The notes: generated from the letters alone by a model not told the origin. Counted from the first letter of the stretch, positions 1 through 11,421 are shown. The stretch is 64,000 bases of DNA from Oreohelix idahoensis (GCA_024509875.1 JAMPIV010009913.1:124001-188000), one strand, 5' to 3'. Numbers and translations are program-made.

Positions 1-559
1 CTCTGGATTGCACACCAATTGACGCTCCTTATCACGATCCTCATGATGCGACGGAGTCAATTCCATCTTATCGGGAATACTTATTGTTGTGGTTAGTACT
101 TTGGCTTGTTTGCCTGTTTACTTTCTTTACTGAGCTGTTTGTCTTAGTATACACACGGTACTCTATTGTGAACTTTCTACCATTTAATATCACTAATTCT
201 CGATTCTTTGCAATAGTTTATTTACCATTATAATTGTATTTACGTCGTTTGATATATTTCATACAATGGTACTGCATAGACACATTGCATAATTGTCTTT
301 CTCATTTGAATTTATCCTGACATCTGTGATAACTCAGACCTTCAGTCATCATACCATTTTTTCCTATTGACTACATTATAGAATGTGTGGTCATATATTC
401 TTCGATATGTCTATACGACAATTCATATGTTCAGCAAGTTCTAAACGATGTCTCATTGTTTTTCGTCCATGTTTGTCATTCTTAATTTGGCTGGATACAG
501 TGTTATAAGAAAGTATTGTATAGCATTCAATTGCTTCATTAGCCACTATCACGTCAAAT
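1..559. other. No gene recognised
   Basis: This AT-rich stretch has stop codons in every frame and no motif that I recognise. Its right part may be an even more decayed continuation of the retroelement pol remnant that becomes readable near 560, but I could not align it convincingly. Confidence 0.4.
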
Positions 560-1354
560 ATGTCTATTCTTTTCAGTAGGGGTTCCCCCAACAATGTGCA
601 GTGATTGCAAGAATGTTAAGCCACTTTAGCTAAAATTAAAATACTCTTTTCTACGTCGCCTATTCTACAGTTACCAGATAAAATGTACCTTTTATAATCC
701 GCACAGATGCTTCGTCAAAGGGTATCGGAGCGTCGTTGATGCAGAACTTCGATGGAACACTGCATCTTATTCTTTATGAGACAAGAAAGTTAATTGACAC
801 TAAGCAGAAATATTCCGTAGTGGATCGAAAACTTCTAGCACTGGTGTGGTCAAAACTTAAACTCCAGAGGTATCTTCTTCGCGCACATTTCGTCGTTGAA
901 ACAGACCAGCGCGCTCTTTCTGTCCTCAACAATCAGTCAATCAATCAGTACCCTTTCGCTCCCCAAGGAGCATAGGCCTTCAACAAATACATGTCAAGTC
1001 TTACTGTCCCGTGCCCTCCGCTCAACTCTCCCCATGTTCTCCTCATCATTTTTAATGCTGCATCCAGCTCTCTTCTCCATGTGTTTTTTTTTATCTACCT
1101 CTGCCTCTCTCTCTTTCTCTGTGAATTCCAGAACATAGACTGCCTTGTAATGCTATCAACAGGTTTCCTCAATGTGTGTCCTATCAATCGCCAGCGTCTT
1201 CTTCTCAGTTTTTCTCAAGAAGAAGGATCGGTTTGTTATGCTATTTCCTTACATCCATTCCACTTTTATGTCCGTGCTATACGAGAAACAGAAAATGTTG
1301 TTGCTGATTTCTTATCCCGCTGCTCTCAACAAGACAGCGATATGCCAGATTAAT
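560..1354 (+). pseudogene. Gmr1-like Ty3/gypsy RT-tail and RNase H remnant
   Basis: This is a decayed end of a retrotransposon pol gene. The readable RNase H core begins near 691 with TDASSKGIGASL, where the TDAS aspartate is the first catalytic residue. It continues through YSVVDRKLLALVWSKLKLQR, with the E/D-LLA pattern of Ty3/gypsy RNase H, to VETDQ near 905. The last part resumes after an insertion, from about 1229 to the stop at 1354 (HPFHFYVRAIRE, then VVADFLSRC). Nucleotide similarity to the Gmr1-like element at 60,390-60,857 in this window is visible from about 570 onward, so it probably belongs to a related family. There is at least one frameshift near 680, and an antisense LINE fragment interrupts it. 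No LTR was recognised next to it. Confidence 0.8.
929..1208 (-). mobile_element. 5'-truncated LINE 3' end inserted in the RNase H remnant
   Basis: The plus strand here is the reverse complement of the 3' end of the LINE at 23,601-24,687. The shared stretch includes GGAGCATAGGCCTTCAACAA near 968 and the GGTTTCCTCA block near 1162. On the minus strand the fragment ends in a TGAT tetranucleotide run, matching the ATGA-type tail of the other copy. It sits inside the RNase H coding sequence and splits it. A clear target duplication was not found; only a short CTCAA is shared at the two junctions, so the exact limits are approximate. Confidence 0.75.
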
Positions 1355-2149
1355 TGATCGAAATATCATTGTTCCGGCGCATTGATCTACATGCCAAGAA
1401 CGGTGCTGCGCTAATACAGAAGAAAATGAACCGCTTTATAGCACTCCAATGCAATTTTTGTGAACATTGCCTACATTTAAGATGACGCTTGATTAAAGAG
1501 ACAGCCACAAATATGGACAGTTTTCTTACAGTTTTCGAGCTGGATGAATTACGTCGTCACTAATGTCCGCTCCCGCTAAAACTTGGATCGCTTCATATCC
1601 ACTACTGTGTACCAAACTCTTTGATCCGATTACTCAGGTTTCCGTCGTGCCAAGCTTCTTGGAGTTTTGTAACATTAGTTGCTTTTACCCATTGCTAGCG
1701 GTAATTCGCAATTTTTCGTGACTTCTTGTCAAAGATACTTGTTCCAGATATCGAGATCTACGGCTTACATGCTGCTATGTCCTATGTACATTACGGTGGT
1801 CTACAAGACTTTATGCGTTCCTTGACTATATGGTCGATTATGCATTGTAAATGCCTACATCATCGTATGGAAGAGCATCATCTAATCCTTGCATTTCCTT
1901 CGCTTAGATGATCCACATAGCTACATTCTGATAAACCTTGGATCTAATGTGTTAATGTTTACAATGAACATTTTCTTTTCGCATTTATTTCCTTGTTTAT
2001 ACATGCATTTCTTTATTATTTTTCACTTATTTCATTTTTGTTTACTTCTTCTAGGGAAGGGATAACATTTGATTTTTCTTTGTTTCATTATGTTCGAAAT
2101 GGATTATATCCTTTATTTTTTATTACTTATGATTTACTAGCAATAACCA
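1355..2149. other. No gene recognised
   Basis: Only short spurious open frames are present. The part right after the RNase H stop may be 3' untranslated retroelement sequence, but no polypurine tract or LTR could be identified. The segment 1920-2140 is T-rich. Confidence 0.4.
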
Positions 2150-2590
2150 GTCAATAATGACGGAAGTAAATCAAGAATTGTAATATATTTGTGAAATATT
2201 GTTAAATTCATTATAACAGTTCTTTGATGAAACAGTTTCTGTGAAAGTGCGTGGAATTGTTTCAAAGAATGTTCCCTGATAAAAAATGTTTTTAACAAAA
2301 ACTTTCAGGTTTTCATGATTTTTTCCTCGGTTCGGGGCGACATAGAGCTGGCCAGGTCCAAAAACATTATCAGGTAGGAAAACTTCTGCGTGATCAAAAG
2401 ATTGTCCTTGCGCCGCCTTATTGATCGTCATTGAAAAAGCTAAAATCACTGGAAATTGATGACATCGCATCCTAAATAGGAAACTGCGCTCGCTCGGTTC
2501 TAAGTCAGTGAGAGGAATTAAGACGCCTCCCTTATTACTGCCAGTGATACTTTCTGCATCAATCTAATTCCGATGTAGACTTTTATGACC
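2150..2590 (-). pseudogene. Helitron helicase C-terminal remnant
   Basis: On the minus strand the translation reads LIPLTDLEPSERSFLFRM, followed by QFPVILAFSMTINKA, QGQSF and then GQLYVAPNRG. This is the order seen at the C-terminal end of the PIF1-like helicase of Helitron rolling-circle transposons: the TINKAQGQS motif followed by the GQLYVALSR motif. An extra alanine in the NKA-AQG block, and P and N in the last motif where L and S are expected, mark it as decayed. The frame ends at 2171. No Rep domain or CTRR end with a hairpin was identified, so this is only the tail of a helicase gene. Confidence 0.8.
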
Positions 2591-2689
2591 TAACACGTGA
2601 CATTCAGTAGTCCATTTTTTGCATTCAGATTTTGCAAAAGCATGATAAATGCAGCAACCTTTAATTTCAGCAAATGCGATGGAATTCCT

Positions 2690-4590
2690 GGTGGGCATTG
2701 CTCGTTAAGTGAACAGTACAGTCAGCTGGACAAGGAAGTAAAATGTCAAACCCATGCTAACAAAAGGACACTTCTGGATGACTTTGCAAGACTGGCAGAA
2801 GAGGCAGCACTGAGAAATGAATAAAGCACAGTTAACAAAATAACTAAAACTATCAGTGGAAAACGAGGTGCAAACAACATAACGTTAGTAAGAGACAAAG
2901 AGGGAAATCTCATCACCACAGCAGAGGGACAGGAAACAAGATAGGCAGAGCACTTCAGAGAAAGACTGAATAAGGAACCACCAGAAACTCAGATGAATGT
3001 TCCTGAGGCTGAACATGACTTAGACGTAAATACAGACATTCCACGAAAAGAAGAAATCATCACAGCTATCAAAGGGTTGAAAAATGGAAAAGCGCCTTGT
3101 CATGACAATCTAAATGCTGAGTTATTCAAGGCAGACCCTGATCTAGCAGCAGAACTATTAGAACCACTATTTGCACAAGTCTGGGAAACTGAGACAACAC
3201 CAACAGAGTGGAGTAAAGGAATAATTGATAAATTGCTCAAGAAGGGTGACCTTGCAGACTGCAACAACTGGAGAGGAATTACTCTCCCCTCAGTTCCCAG
3301 CAAAATATTAGGCAGGATAAGCATCCAGAGAATTTCAAAAGCAGTTGACCATAAACTGAGGAAAGACCAAGCGGGCTTTAGAAAGAACAGAAGATGTGCA
3401 GATCATATATTCAGCCTCAGGAACATTACAGAGCAGTGCTCAGAATGGCAGAGACAACTGTACATTAACTTTGTTGATTTTGAAAAGGCTTTCGGCAGCA
3501 TATACAGGGACAGCCTATGGAAAATAGTGAGGGCTTATGGAATTCCCAGCCGCATTGTTTCCATCATAAAAAGCCTCTATTCTAACTTTACGTGCAGTGT
3601 TGGATTTAGTAATGTAACTTTTAAAGTGAAAACAGGAGTAAGACAGGGATGCCCCTTATCAACAACATTATTTTTGACAGGCATAGATTGGGTGATGCGC
3701 CAGACAACAGAGGGCAGTCCAAGAGGAATTAGATGGACAACATTTTCTACACTGGAAGACCTGAAATATGCAGATGACATTGCACTACTCGCGCATTCAC
3801 ATCAACACATTCAAGACAAAACCGATAGACTGAATAAGTATGGCCAGCAGGTTGGCCTGAACATTAATCTGAAGAAGACAGAGGTCTTGACACTAAATGT
3901 GGGCAATCCTGAGCCAATAACAGTAAGGAACCAGAAGTTAGAACAGACAGACACATTTACTTACCTGGGATGCATAGTAACACCTGACGGCGGAACAAGC
4001 AAGGATATTAACAGCAGAATGAATAAAGCGAGAACAGCCTTTACTATTCTCAACAACATTTGGAAGTCTTCCCAGTACAGCACAAACACTAAATTAAGAC
4101 TGTAAGAGAGCTGTGTACTTTCTGTGCTTCTCTATGGTGCGGAATGTTGGAGAGTAACAGAGAAGGAAATGTCGAAACTGTCCTCCTTCCACACAATCTG
4201 CCTAAGGAAAATTCTCTGAATCTTTTGGCCAAACACCATCAGCAACCAAGAACTACTTATTCAGACTAACCAGGACATGCACACCATCATAGCCGGCAGA
4301 CGCTGGAGTTGGGTTGACCACGTCCTCAGAAGGGACCCTGATACCATCACAAGAACAGCTATGCTATGGACCCCCGAGGGAAAGCGAAAGAGAGGCCGAC
4401 CAAAAACAACTTGGCGGAGAACTGTGGAAGCCCCAGCGTTGGGGCACTGTACGAAGGATGGCCGTCGACCGAGCAAGGTGGAATCATTTGTTGGTGCCCT
4501 GCAGGACGCCACCAGGTGTGATGACCACTGACTGCTTTGACGGTTGGTGGTTATGGATCAAAAAAAAGAAGAAGATGATTGCTGGTTAAA
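2690..4590 (+). pseudogene. Non-LTR retrotransposon RT pseudogene (LINE family A)
   Basis: This is the reverse transcriptase and C-terminal part of a LINE. The longest open stretch is 2993-4105 (370 residues). It contains GKAPCHDN (RT motif 1 region), NNWRGITL, DQAGFRKNRRCADH, VDFEKAF (motif A aspartate), GVRQGCPLS (motif B) and YADD at 3767-3778 (motif C, intact), then LGCIVTPDGG. The same frame continues after the stop at 4103-4105 with VLLYGAECW and the conserved tail block KRKRGRPKTTWRRTV. Further in-frame stops lie at 2822-2824, 2942-2944 and near 4217. The upstream endonuclease is missing. The sequence ends near 4580 with a run of A and GAA repeats. The protein resembles the copy at 23,601 but is clearly diverged. 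I assign it to the RTE/L2-like endonuclease LINEs with modest certainty. Confidence 0.88.
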
Positions 4591-5934
4591 GAACTTGGTT
4601 GGGAAATCAACCTCCGTCGTTGGGAATCATATTAAAATTTTGTCTTGAAACAATCAAAAACTTACATTTCAAGGCTATTTTAAACAAAATGATGAGTTAA
4701 ATCCATTTCCGGAATGAAACTGGGTTCTGCACCTACTTTTCTTCATTGAGTGTTACTATTATCGGGGGAGTACATATAAGGGAAACAATGCAATTAATGT
4801 CTAACTTTCAACCACAGTTGCATTCCTTAGATGTGACTTACGTACAAACTTCGAGAATTATGGAACTTGATCTTTTTTTAATGTTATATGAACATTTCAC
4901 TTTGGTTTGTGAAGTGTTGCTTCTCTTTTTACTTCGGTTTTATATTTCTGTCATGCTACTTCTTCTCGATACGACTGTCGACGTCTATTCACGCATTTTT
5001 GCATTGTTTTCTATGACTTAACATACATATGACTATTGATTTTTTTGTTATATATTCTCGTCAATCATGTAATTCACCTATCCCACTATGTGAAAAACAA
5101 AATTCGATTTTATTTCGCGGGTGGGGGGAAAGAGTAATGTGTTAAGGTATGTTAATAATGGGTTAATAAATGTTTATGCCCCCAGGCATATGCCTATACT
5201 TTAAGAAATATAGCTGAGCGCATCTACTTTGTATTAATGATTTTTATTTGAGGCGATAACGCACTGCCATCAGAAAGGTACAAGGTTTCTATGTGACGTT
5301 AGCATTTGTCCGCACTTGTTACTAAACGATTAACGTTCTTGGTCTTTTCTCTAGTAGACATAGTCCCGAGAGAACATATTTTATTATCGTTCCCGGTTCT
5401 GGGATATTATATTTAGCAAGCACGTGTTTTCTTGTGGCTTGTATTATGAGTGACTTCGCCATTATTTTGATGGAGAAGCCATGGTGGGCTATGAATGTAA
5501 ATTCAAGTTCAGCTAATACTTTTATGGTGAGAAATCCGAGATGGCCATATATTTCGTTCTTTGCTGCAGCACTCCATCTACTCATAGATTGCATGATGAC
5601 TAGTTGACAGCTGTATCGGCCAAAGACGTTTTGATGTCTACATAAACGGAATTATGTACACTATGCAAATTAACGCTTTATCGAGATGCCAGTTGATTAT
5701 GCCTATGTTCGATATACTTACGTGTAATAAAATGTCATCTGATCGTCTCTCCAATTTGATACGTTTAATGTTCGTGCATCAGTCAGGGTGTTTTTTTTTC
5801 AAGCCAGCAATAATATCATGAGGAAAAAAGAACCGTGACACGTCATTCGCTATATTAATCAGTACTTGCATTATTAACCGTGCCAAGAACATTAACCAAC
5901 ATCATGAGCTCAAGATTTAGTTGTAACAGAGATC
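4591..5934. other. No gene recognised
   Basis: Both strands carry only short open frames without recognisable motifs. The G-rich run at 5118-5130 and the A/T-rich remainder give no clue to function. Confidence 0.4.
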
Positions 5935-6415
5935 AAGAGAAATTAAGGCCATCACGAAAATAAGAACCTTAAATTTAAAAGTCAAGTCAGCCATACTGTA
6001 TGGCTCATAAACATGGAGAACAATAAAAGCACCAATAAAAAAGTTGAAAACATTCATAAACGTGTTCTTGCGTAGAATAGAAAGAATTAAAATGGTATAA
6101 AAAAGTCACACATGTGGAACTTATGACATGAACCAGGCAAGTGTCAGTGTAGTAAGAGATAAGAAGACGCTGGGGATTGATAGGAAACACATTGAGGAAA
6201 CATGTTGATAGCATTACATGGCAGTCCTTATTCTGGAATTCCCAGGGAAAGAGAAGCAAACGTAGACCAAAAGCACATAGAGAAGAGAACTGGAGACATA
6301 AGTAAAAAAGGTAGGAAAAATATGGAAAGAAATTGAGCTGATGGCAAGTGACAGGAAGACGTGGTATGTGTTCTATGAAGGCCTAGCGCCTTGGGAAGCT
6401 AAAAGATATTAATTG
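5935..6415 (+). pseudogene. LINE family A 3' fragment
   Basis: The sequence follows the 3' third of the LINE at 24,200-24,680 almost block by block: AAATAAGAACCTTAAATTTA, the TATGGCTC and GGAGAACAA blocks, AAGAAGACGCTGGGGATTGA, and the GAAGGCCTA block near 6380. The reading frame is broken by several stops and small indels. It is a 5'-truncated, older copy. It ends where the 60-bp minisatellite begins, near 6421. Confidence 0.82.
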
Positions 6416-6420
6416 TATGT

Positions 6421-6908
6421 CGTAATGAGAAAACTACCAGGACAACTTGCTGGACTGAAGTCCAATAAAGCAGAAGGACGGGTCATTGAGGAAACCACCA
6501 GGACAACTTGCTGGACTAAAGTCCCATAACCCAGAAGGACAGACATTGAGGAAACTACCAGAACAACTTGCTGGACTAAAGTCCCATAACCCAGAAGGAC
6601 AAACATTGAGAAAACTACCAGAACAACTTGCTGGACTAAAGTCCCATAACCCAGAAGGACAGACATTGAGGAAACTACCAGAACAACTTGCTAGACTAAA
6701 GTCCCATAACCAAGAAGGACAGATAATGAGGAAATTACCAGGACAACTTGCTAGACTAAAGTCCCATAACCCAGAAGAACAGACATTGCGGAAACTACCA
6801 GGACAACTTGCTAAACTAAAGTCCCATAACCAAGAAGGACAGACAATGAGGAAACTACCAGGACAACTTGCTAGACTAAAGTCCATAACAGAGAAGGACA
6901 TACAATGA
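6421..6908. repeat. 60-bp minisatellite, about 8 units (left array)
   Basis: There are about eight head-to-tail units of 60 bp, each containing AGGACAACTTGCTGGACTAA, then GTCCCATAACCCAGAAGGAC and a GAGGAAACTACC block. Units differ at a few positions (CCAGAAGG versus CAAGAAGG, GGACTAAAG versus AGACTAAAG). The unit length is a multiple of three and contains few stop codons, so both strands read as 20-residue peptide repeats. The same array, reversed, is at 10,247-10,960, attached to the same flanking sequence. Confidence 0.95.
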
Positions 6909-7389
6909 GGAAACTACCTGCAAAATAAGAACGAAATAATTTTGATCTGTATGTATCTAATAGAAATATAACATGACAGCACACCAGACGATGATACATG
7001 CACTATAATAGAAACAATTAAAAACATTCCCTGCAACACTCTAGGGCGTAAGTGGAGACAAACTTAGGAAGTATATTCCAAGCTACCCAGGTTTTCATCG
7101 CATCTGACAGTTGAAGTTCTGTTATTGCCTGGCTGACTGTTTCCTCTTTCCATTTGTAGTTTTTGTTTCAGATCTCTCACCTCTGACCTAAGCTATCTGA
7201 TTTGTTCAGATAAGTTGTCTTAGTATGTATTACATAGTGTGTTTGCCGCCACTCTGTGCTCTGCCTCTTGGTACGTTATACCCTTTTCAATTGACACCGA
7301 AAGTATTTGTCTTGTTTGCTGGTATTTGGGACAATCACGGTATTTTTCTCCATGATTTCCTAGGCAGTTGGTACATTTTCTAATTTTGT
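6421..7389. repeat. Left arm of large inverted repeat
   Basis: This arm holds the 60-bp array and about 480 bp of LINE sequence. It is the reverse complement of 9780-10,965. The matching sequence runs through AGAACGAAATAATTTTGATC, the TAGGGCGTAAGTGGAGACAA block and GTACATTTTCTAATTTTGT, and breaks off sharply at 7389. Small differences show that the arms are not a perfect palindrome. The two arms are separated by about 2.4 kb. Confidence 0.88.
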
Positions 7390-8621
7390 TTGGCGACTGG
7401 TAGGTGAGGTCATACTTTGCCTTCGGGCAGTCTTTGCATTCGTAGCTGCACAGTATCTGTAGACCGTCTCTTTTCTATACGTGTTCTTTTTGTGTGAAAA
7501 TCCCTGGCACTTCGAACACTGCATCACCGGAGGGATTAAGGTATGCGTTCTTCATAGTTTATTCTGAACAATAAAACTTTCCGGAGCCGTTGCCCTTTGT
7601 GTAGTCACTATTATCAAGCTGGTGTCTTCTTTGCTCCAGGATTTAAACCTTTCGGCGTGTGTTATTCTGGCCAGAGAATTTTCAGCCTAAATGCAGCTTA
7701 GGACCTCTGCTTTGACCAGCTGGTGTCGAGCCAAATTGCTTACTGTCTTCTTGCTGTAGATTTCCGCTTGGATTTCGATCCGGTGTGGTAGCTGAAATTC
7801 TTTAGGCCCGGATACCAGAGCAGCCATTAGCTATTTAGTCGTTTCCGTAGTATTCAGGGCAAGAATCACTCCCCGTTGGTGTCTTCTGATACTTATTATG
7901 CCTCAATTGTCAATTATATCCTTCAGGAAATTGATTACTTTGTCGGCCAGAAGTGCCCTGAGCGAAACCTTATCTCCAGGCAACTGAGTGATCTTAACGA
8001 TGTTCTCCTATAGCCTCGTGAGAAACGTCATTGCTTAGCATGCGAAAGTGACACGCTCTGACTTCCATCTCCGTTAGAGCGTGTGGTCTGTGGGACGGAC
8101 TCCGTTCTGGTTTGTTGTCTGCTTCTGGTCACGTTTTGTAGAGGTTGCTTGGTCACTACACCATGGAGCCTCGACTACGACTCTTGTTGTGGCAGTAATT
8201 TTGCTTTGTCAGGCTTCGGAGCATGGTTGTCTTCTGCCGTCGAAGTTTTGTGTTGCTCATTTACGGGGGAACTTGCAGTTACTGTTATTGTAGCTACGTA
8301 GGGTAGTGGTGAAATCGCTCGTGTGTCATCTCTTGACTCACATATCCGTGTTAGCGACCTCATTATATTTTCTGCATTGTCAGCAATGTCAGGCACATCT
8401 TCTATTAGGTCAGAGTTACTGGCTGCTGACGCCTCCTTCGCTGTATCAAGAGTTGGGTTCTCTAGTAGGCTGTCACTTGATTCTGACAGCCCCATCACTG
8501 GCATCTCCGTCACTGTATCGAATGTTGTATTGGTCGGCTTCTTCGGTATACCTTTTCTTTCCTCTTCGACGCGTCCATTATCAGGGGATTCCATCGCACT
8601 ATGCGAAAATAATTCGATCAA
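7255..8621 (-). pseudogene. LINE ORF1 (zinc-knuckle, gag-like) pseudogene
   Basis: On the minus strand a 148-residue open stretch (8621-8175) begins the frame. It is followed by broken frames leading to CTNCLGNHGEKYRDCPKYQQ near 7330-7390. That is a C-X2-C-X3-H-X6-C knuckle with a following C-P-x-Y, like the last knuckle of ORF1 in I, Jockey and CR1-type LINEs. Upstream, CKDCPKAKYDLTYQSPNK precedes the knuckle. ORF1 proteins of this type bind the element RNA in the cytoplasm and nucleus. Many stops and frameshifts lie between 7450 and 8175. No ORF2 follows: the sequence passes instead into the 60-bp minisatellite. The start at 8621 is the first methionine of the open frame, and its assignment is tentative. 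Confidence 0.68.
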
Positions 8622-8721
8622 AAATCGATCCGAAAAGAAGAAATCGTACGTGTCCCAGCAACAGCGTTTTTGTTGTTTCGAAAAGGTGATGGGTGGAAAG
8701 CAGGCACTTAACAGCTAACCG

Positions 8722-9779
8722 TTATTGCCTCTTCTCGTTCCATCTTGGTCTACTCTGTTCAACCTGAAAATTAGTTATAATTGGGGTATTTAGTGTCATT
8801 GTATTTACTAATTTTGTATTAAATTTAAATAACTATTCTCTTTTGCAGTTGATGGTTTTAATTTATTTTAATATTTGTCCATTTTATTTTCAGTTTTGTG
8901 CTGTAAATAGATAACTATTGTCCTTGCACTTGGTTTTAATTTGTATTAGTATTTGTTCTTTTTGAGTCGGTGTTTTTTTTTTTCTTTTTAAACTCGATGT
9001 CTTTCCTTGTCCAATGAGTAGTTAATAAGTTTACTATATTTTTTATTTTTTTAAATTAATGATTTGTTAGTTTTTGTTGCTTAATTTCTATTTGGTTGAA
9101 CGTCTTTTCTGAAGTATTATTTTTGTTATTATTACTAATATTGTCACTGTTATTAACCTTTTTCATCCATCGGACAGTGCACTCGTTGAAACAAGTTACA
9201 AAGTAAAGCAGATATGGTTGACTTAGTTATTAAAATGTAAAATATAATTGTCAAAAGAAAAAACAAACATAATATCTCTATAAAGAATTGTATTTTACAG
9301 TTACACAATAATAAGGCTATTGTGGCACATGTAATGTTGCATTAGACCCTTGGTTTAAAACAATTTGAAATTTTATGTTCCGCTTCTCAATAGATTGTGC
9401 ACGGTACGTTACTGAACTTTAGGGAGAGTCGCTAGTCTGCTAGGTGATGTTGGTGTTTCTGACACAATGGGTTGCCTCGATTGTTGTCTGTCTTTCCGCT
9501 CAAATTGAATGCTAGTGCAGACTACTTAGATTCGGTTGGTACTGCATGAGGACTTGCTTTTCTACACCATTAAAACTAAAATTGTACACATATTGGAAGC
9601 TTCATACGTTTCCTGCTGAGGTGGACTTCATCTCCCTTACCCTCGTTAATTTTGACCATCCAATAATTATGAGCGTCTAGCAAATACATCGCGCGTGCTT
9701 GTGACGCAACACAAGGGTTCCTTCAGTACACGCGTTCTCCTTGTTGTCCCCCAACGTACAGTAGGGATACTGGTCACGT
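8722..9779. other. AT-rich spacer between inverted arms
   Basis: No gene was recognised. The segment 8760-9140 is extremely T-rich, with many TTTT and TATTT blocks. It could be the 5' untranslated sequence of the minus-strand LINE copy or ordinary spacer. The stretch 9560-9779 is of mixed composition and does not continue the LINE that begins abruptly at 9780. Confidence 0.4.
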
Positions 9780-9949
9780 ACAAAATTAGAAAATGTACCA
9801 ACTGCCTCGGAAATCATGGAGAAAAATACCGTGATTGTCCCAAATACCAGCAAACAAGACAAATACTTTCAGTGTCCATTGAAAAGGGTATAACGTACCA
9901 AGAGGCAGAGCACAGAGTGGCGGCAAACACACTATGTAATAAATACTAA
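9780..9949 (+). pseudogene. LINE ORF1 C-terminal fragment (second copy)
   Basis: This is a plus-strand copy of the end of the ORF1 described at 7255-8621. It begins inside the gene at CAAAATTAGAAAATGTACCA and reads the same knuckle, CTNCLGNHGEKYRDC, then RQILSVSIEKGITYQEAEHR, and stops at 9949. This stretch is an intact reading frame, better preserved than much of the other copy. Everything upstream of 9780 differs, so this copy is truncated at its 5' side. Confidence 0.82.
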
Positions 9950-10246
9950 GACAACTTATCTGAACAAATCAGATAGCTTAGGTCAGAGGTGAGAGATCTG
10001 AAACAAAAACTACAAATGGAAAGAGGAAACAGTCAGCCAGGCAATAACAGAACTACAACTGTCAGATGCGATGAAAACCTGGGTAGCTTGGAATATACTT
10101 TTTAAGTTTGTCTCCACTTACGCCCTAGAGTGTTGCAGGTAATGTTTTTAATTGTTTCTATTATAGTGCATGTATCATCGTCTGGTTTGCTGTCATGTTA
10201 TATTTCTATTAGATACATACAGATCAAAATTATTTCGTTCTTATTT

Positions 10247-10960
10247 TCCTGGTAGTTTCCTCATTATCTGTCCTTCTTGGTTATGGGACTTTAGTCTAGC
10301 AAGTTGTCCTGGTAGTTTCCTCACTATCTGTCCTTCTGGATTATGGGACTTTAGTCTAGCAAATTGTCCTGGTAGTTTCTTCATTGTCTGTCCTTCTGGA
10401 TTATGGGACATTAGTCCAGCAAGTTGTCCTGGTAGTTTCCTCATTGTCTGTCCTTCTGGGTTATGGGACTTTAGTCTAGCAAGTTGTATTGGTAGTTTCC
10501 TCAAAGATCCGTCCTTCTGGGTTATGGGACTTTATTCTAGCACGTTGTCCTGGTAGTTTCCTCATTATCTGTCCTTCTGAGTTATTAGATTTTAGTCTAG
10601 CAAGTTGTTCTAGTAGTTTCCTCAATGACCCGTCCTTCAGGGTTATTGGATTTTAGTCCAACAAGTTGTTCTTGCAGTTTCCTCAATGACCCGTCCTTCT
10701 GGGTTATGGGACTTTAGTCTAGCAGGTTGTCCTGGTAGTTTCCTCAATGACCCGTCCTTCTGGGTTATGGGACGTTAGTCCAGCAAGTTGTTCTGGTAAT
10801 TTCCTCAATGTCTGTCCATCTGGGTTATTGGACTTTAGCCCAGCAAGTTGTTCTGGTAGTTTCCTCAATGTCTGTCCTTCTGGGTTATGGGACTTTAGTG
10901 CAGCAAGTTGTCCTGGTAGTTTCATCAATGTCTGTCCTTCTGGGTTATGGGACTTATGAT
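10247..10960. repeat. 60-bp minisatellite, about 12 units (right array)
   Basis: About twelve 60-bp units are present, in the orientation opposite to the left array. Each has GTCCTTCTGGGTTATGGGAC, TTTAGTCTAGCAAGTTGTCC and TGGTAGTTTCCTCA-type blocks. This array is longer and slightly more diverged than the left one, and one unit boundary near 10,505 carries a small insertion (AAAGATCC in place of TTGTC). Both strands remain open over several units because 60 is divisible by three. Confidence 0.95.
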
Positions 10961-11120
10961 AGTGCCTGTTGTGGTTTTAGTTTGTTTACTTTGACCACCG
11001 AGGGCTTATCAATACGTAGGCTGAGCGAATGTTTACACTTTCATTACTTCCCCGCTCCTATCATTTATGCTTGGTTAATCATATAAATTATTGGATAGTT
11101 TTCCCCAATCAAATGAATTG

Positions 11121-11421
11121 TTTTCTTCTTCCTCGTACGCCCTGAAAAGGACATTGGTTGCGTTGTGTCCGTGTATAGCATCGCTGCGATATCTGCATCT
11201 TTCGGCCGACACATCCGATTTCAGTACAGCATTTTTATGACCGGGTTTGCCTTCCCACTTCGATCCTTACTCTCTCAGCCAGACTGCAGTGATGCAGCCT
11301 GTTTCCAGGACCATCACTTGGAGGTTGAGTAGGGTCTTGGTCAGCTCTGGTTCGCTGACCCTGACGCAAGCAGTCAAGCTATGGGTCGCTTACTGCTTTC
11401 TCTATTGATGCATCTTTGGGT
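11121..11421 (-). mobile_element. Short retroposed insertion with 17-bp target duplication
   Basis: Seventeen-base direct repeats flank this segment: CCCAATCAAATGAATTG at 11,104-11,120 and CCCAACCAAATGAATTG at 11,422-11,438, with one mismatch. The insert is richer in G+C than its surroundings. On the minus strand it ends in a GAGGAAGAAGAAAA tail, so it is a retroposed copy in minus orientation. It carries no open frame that I recognise. It could be a SINE or a 5'-truncated LINE end. Confidence 0.72.

Larger units (their letters stand above)
9780..10965. repeat. Right arm of large inverted repeat
   Basis: This is the reverse complement of 6421-7389: the ORF1 end, about 290 bp of non-coding LINE sequence, then the 60-bp array. 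The start at 9780 is sharp. The far end dissolves inside the last minisatellite unit near 10,955. Confidence 0.88.

Noticed and set aside
6421..10960. CRISPR array
   Set aside because: Units are contiguous 60-bp tandem repeats without unique spacers, in an animal genome.
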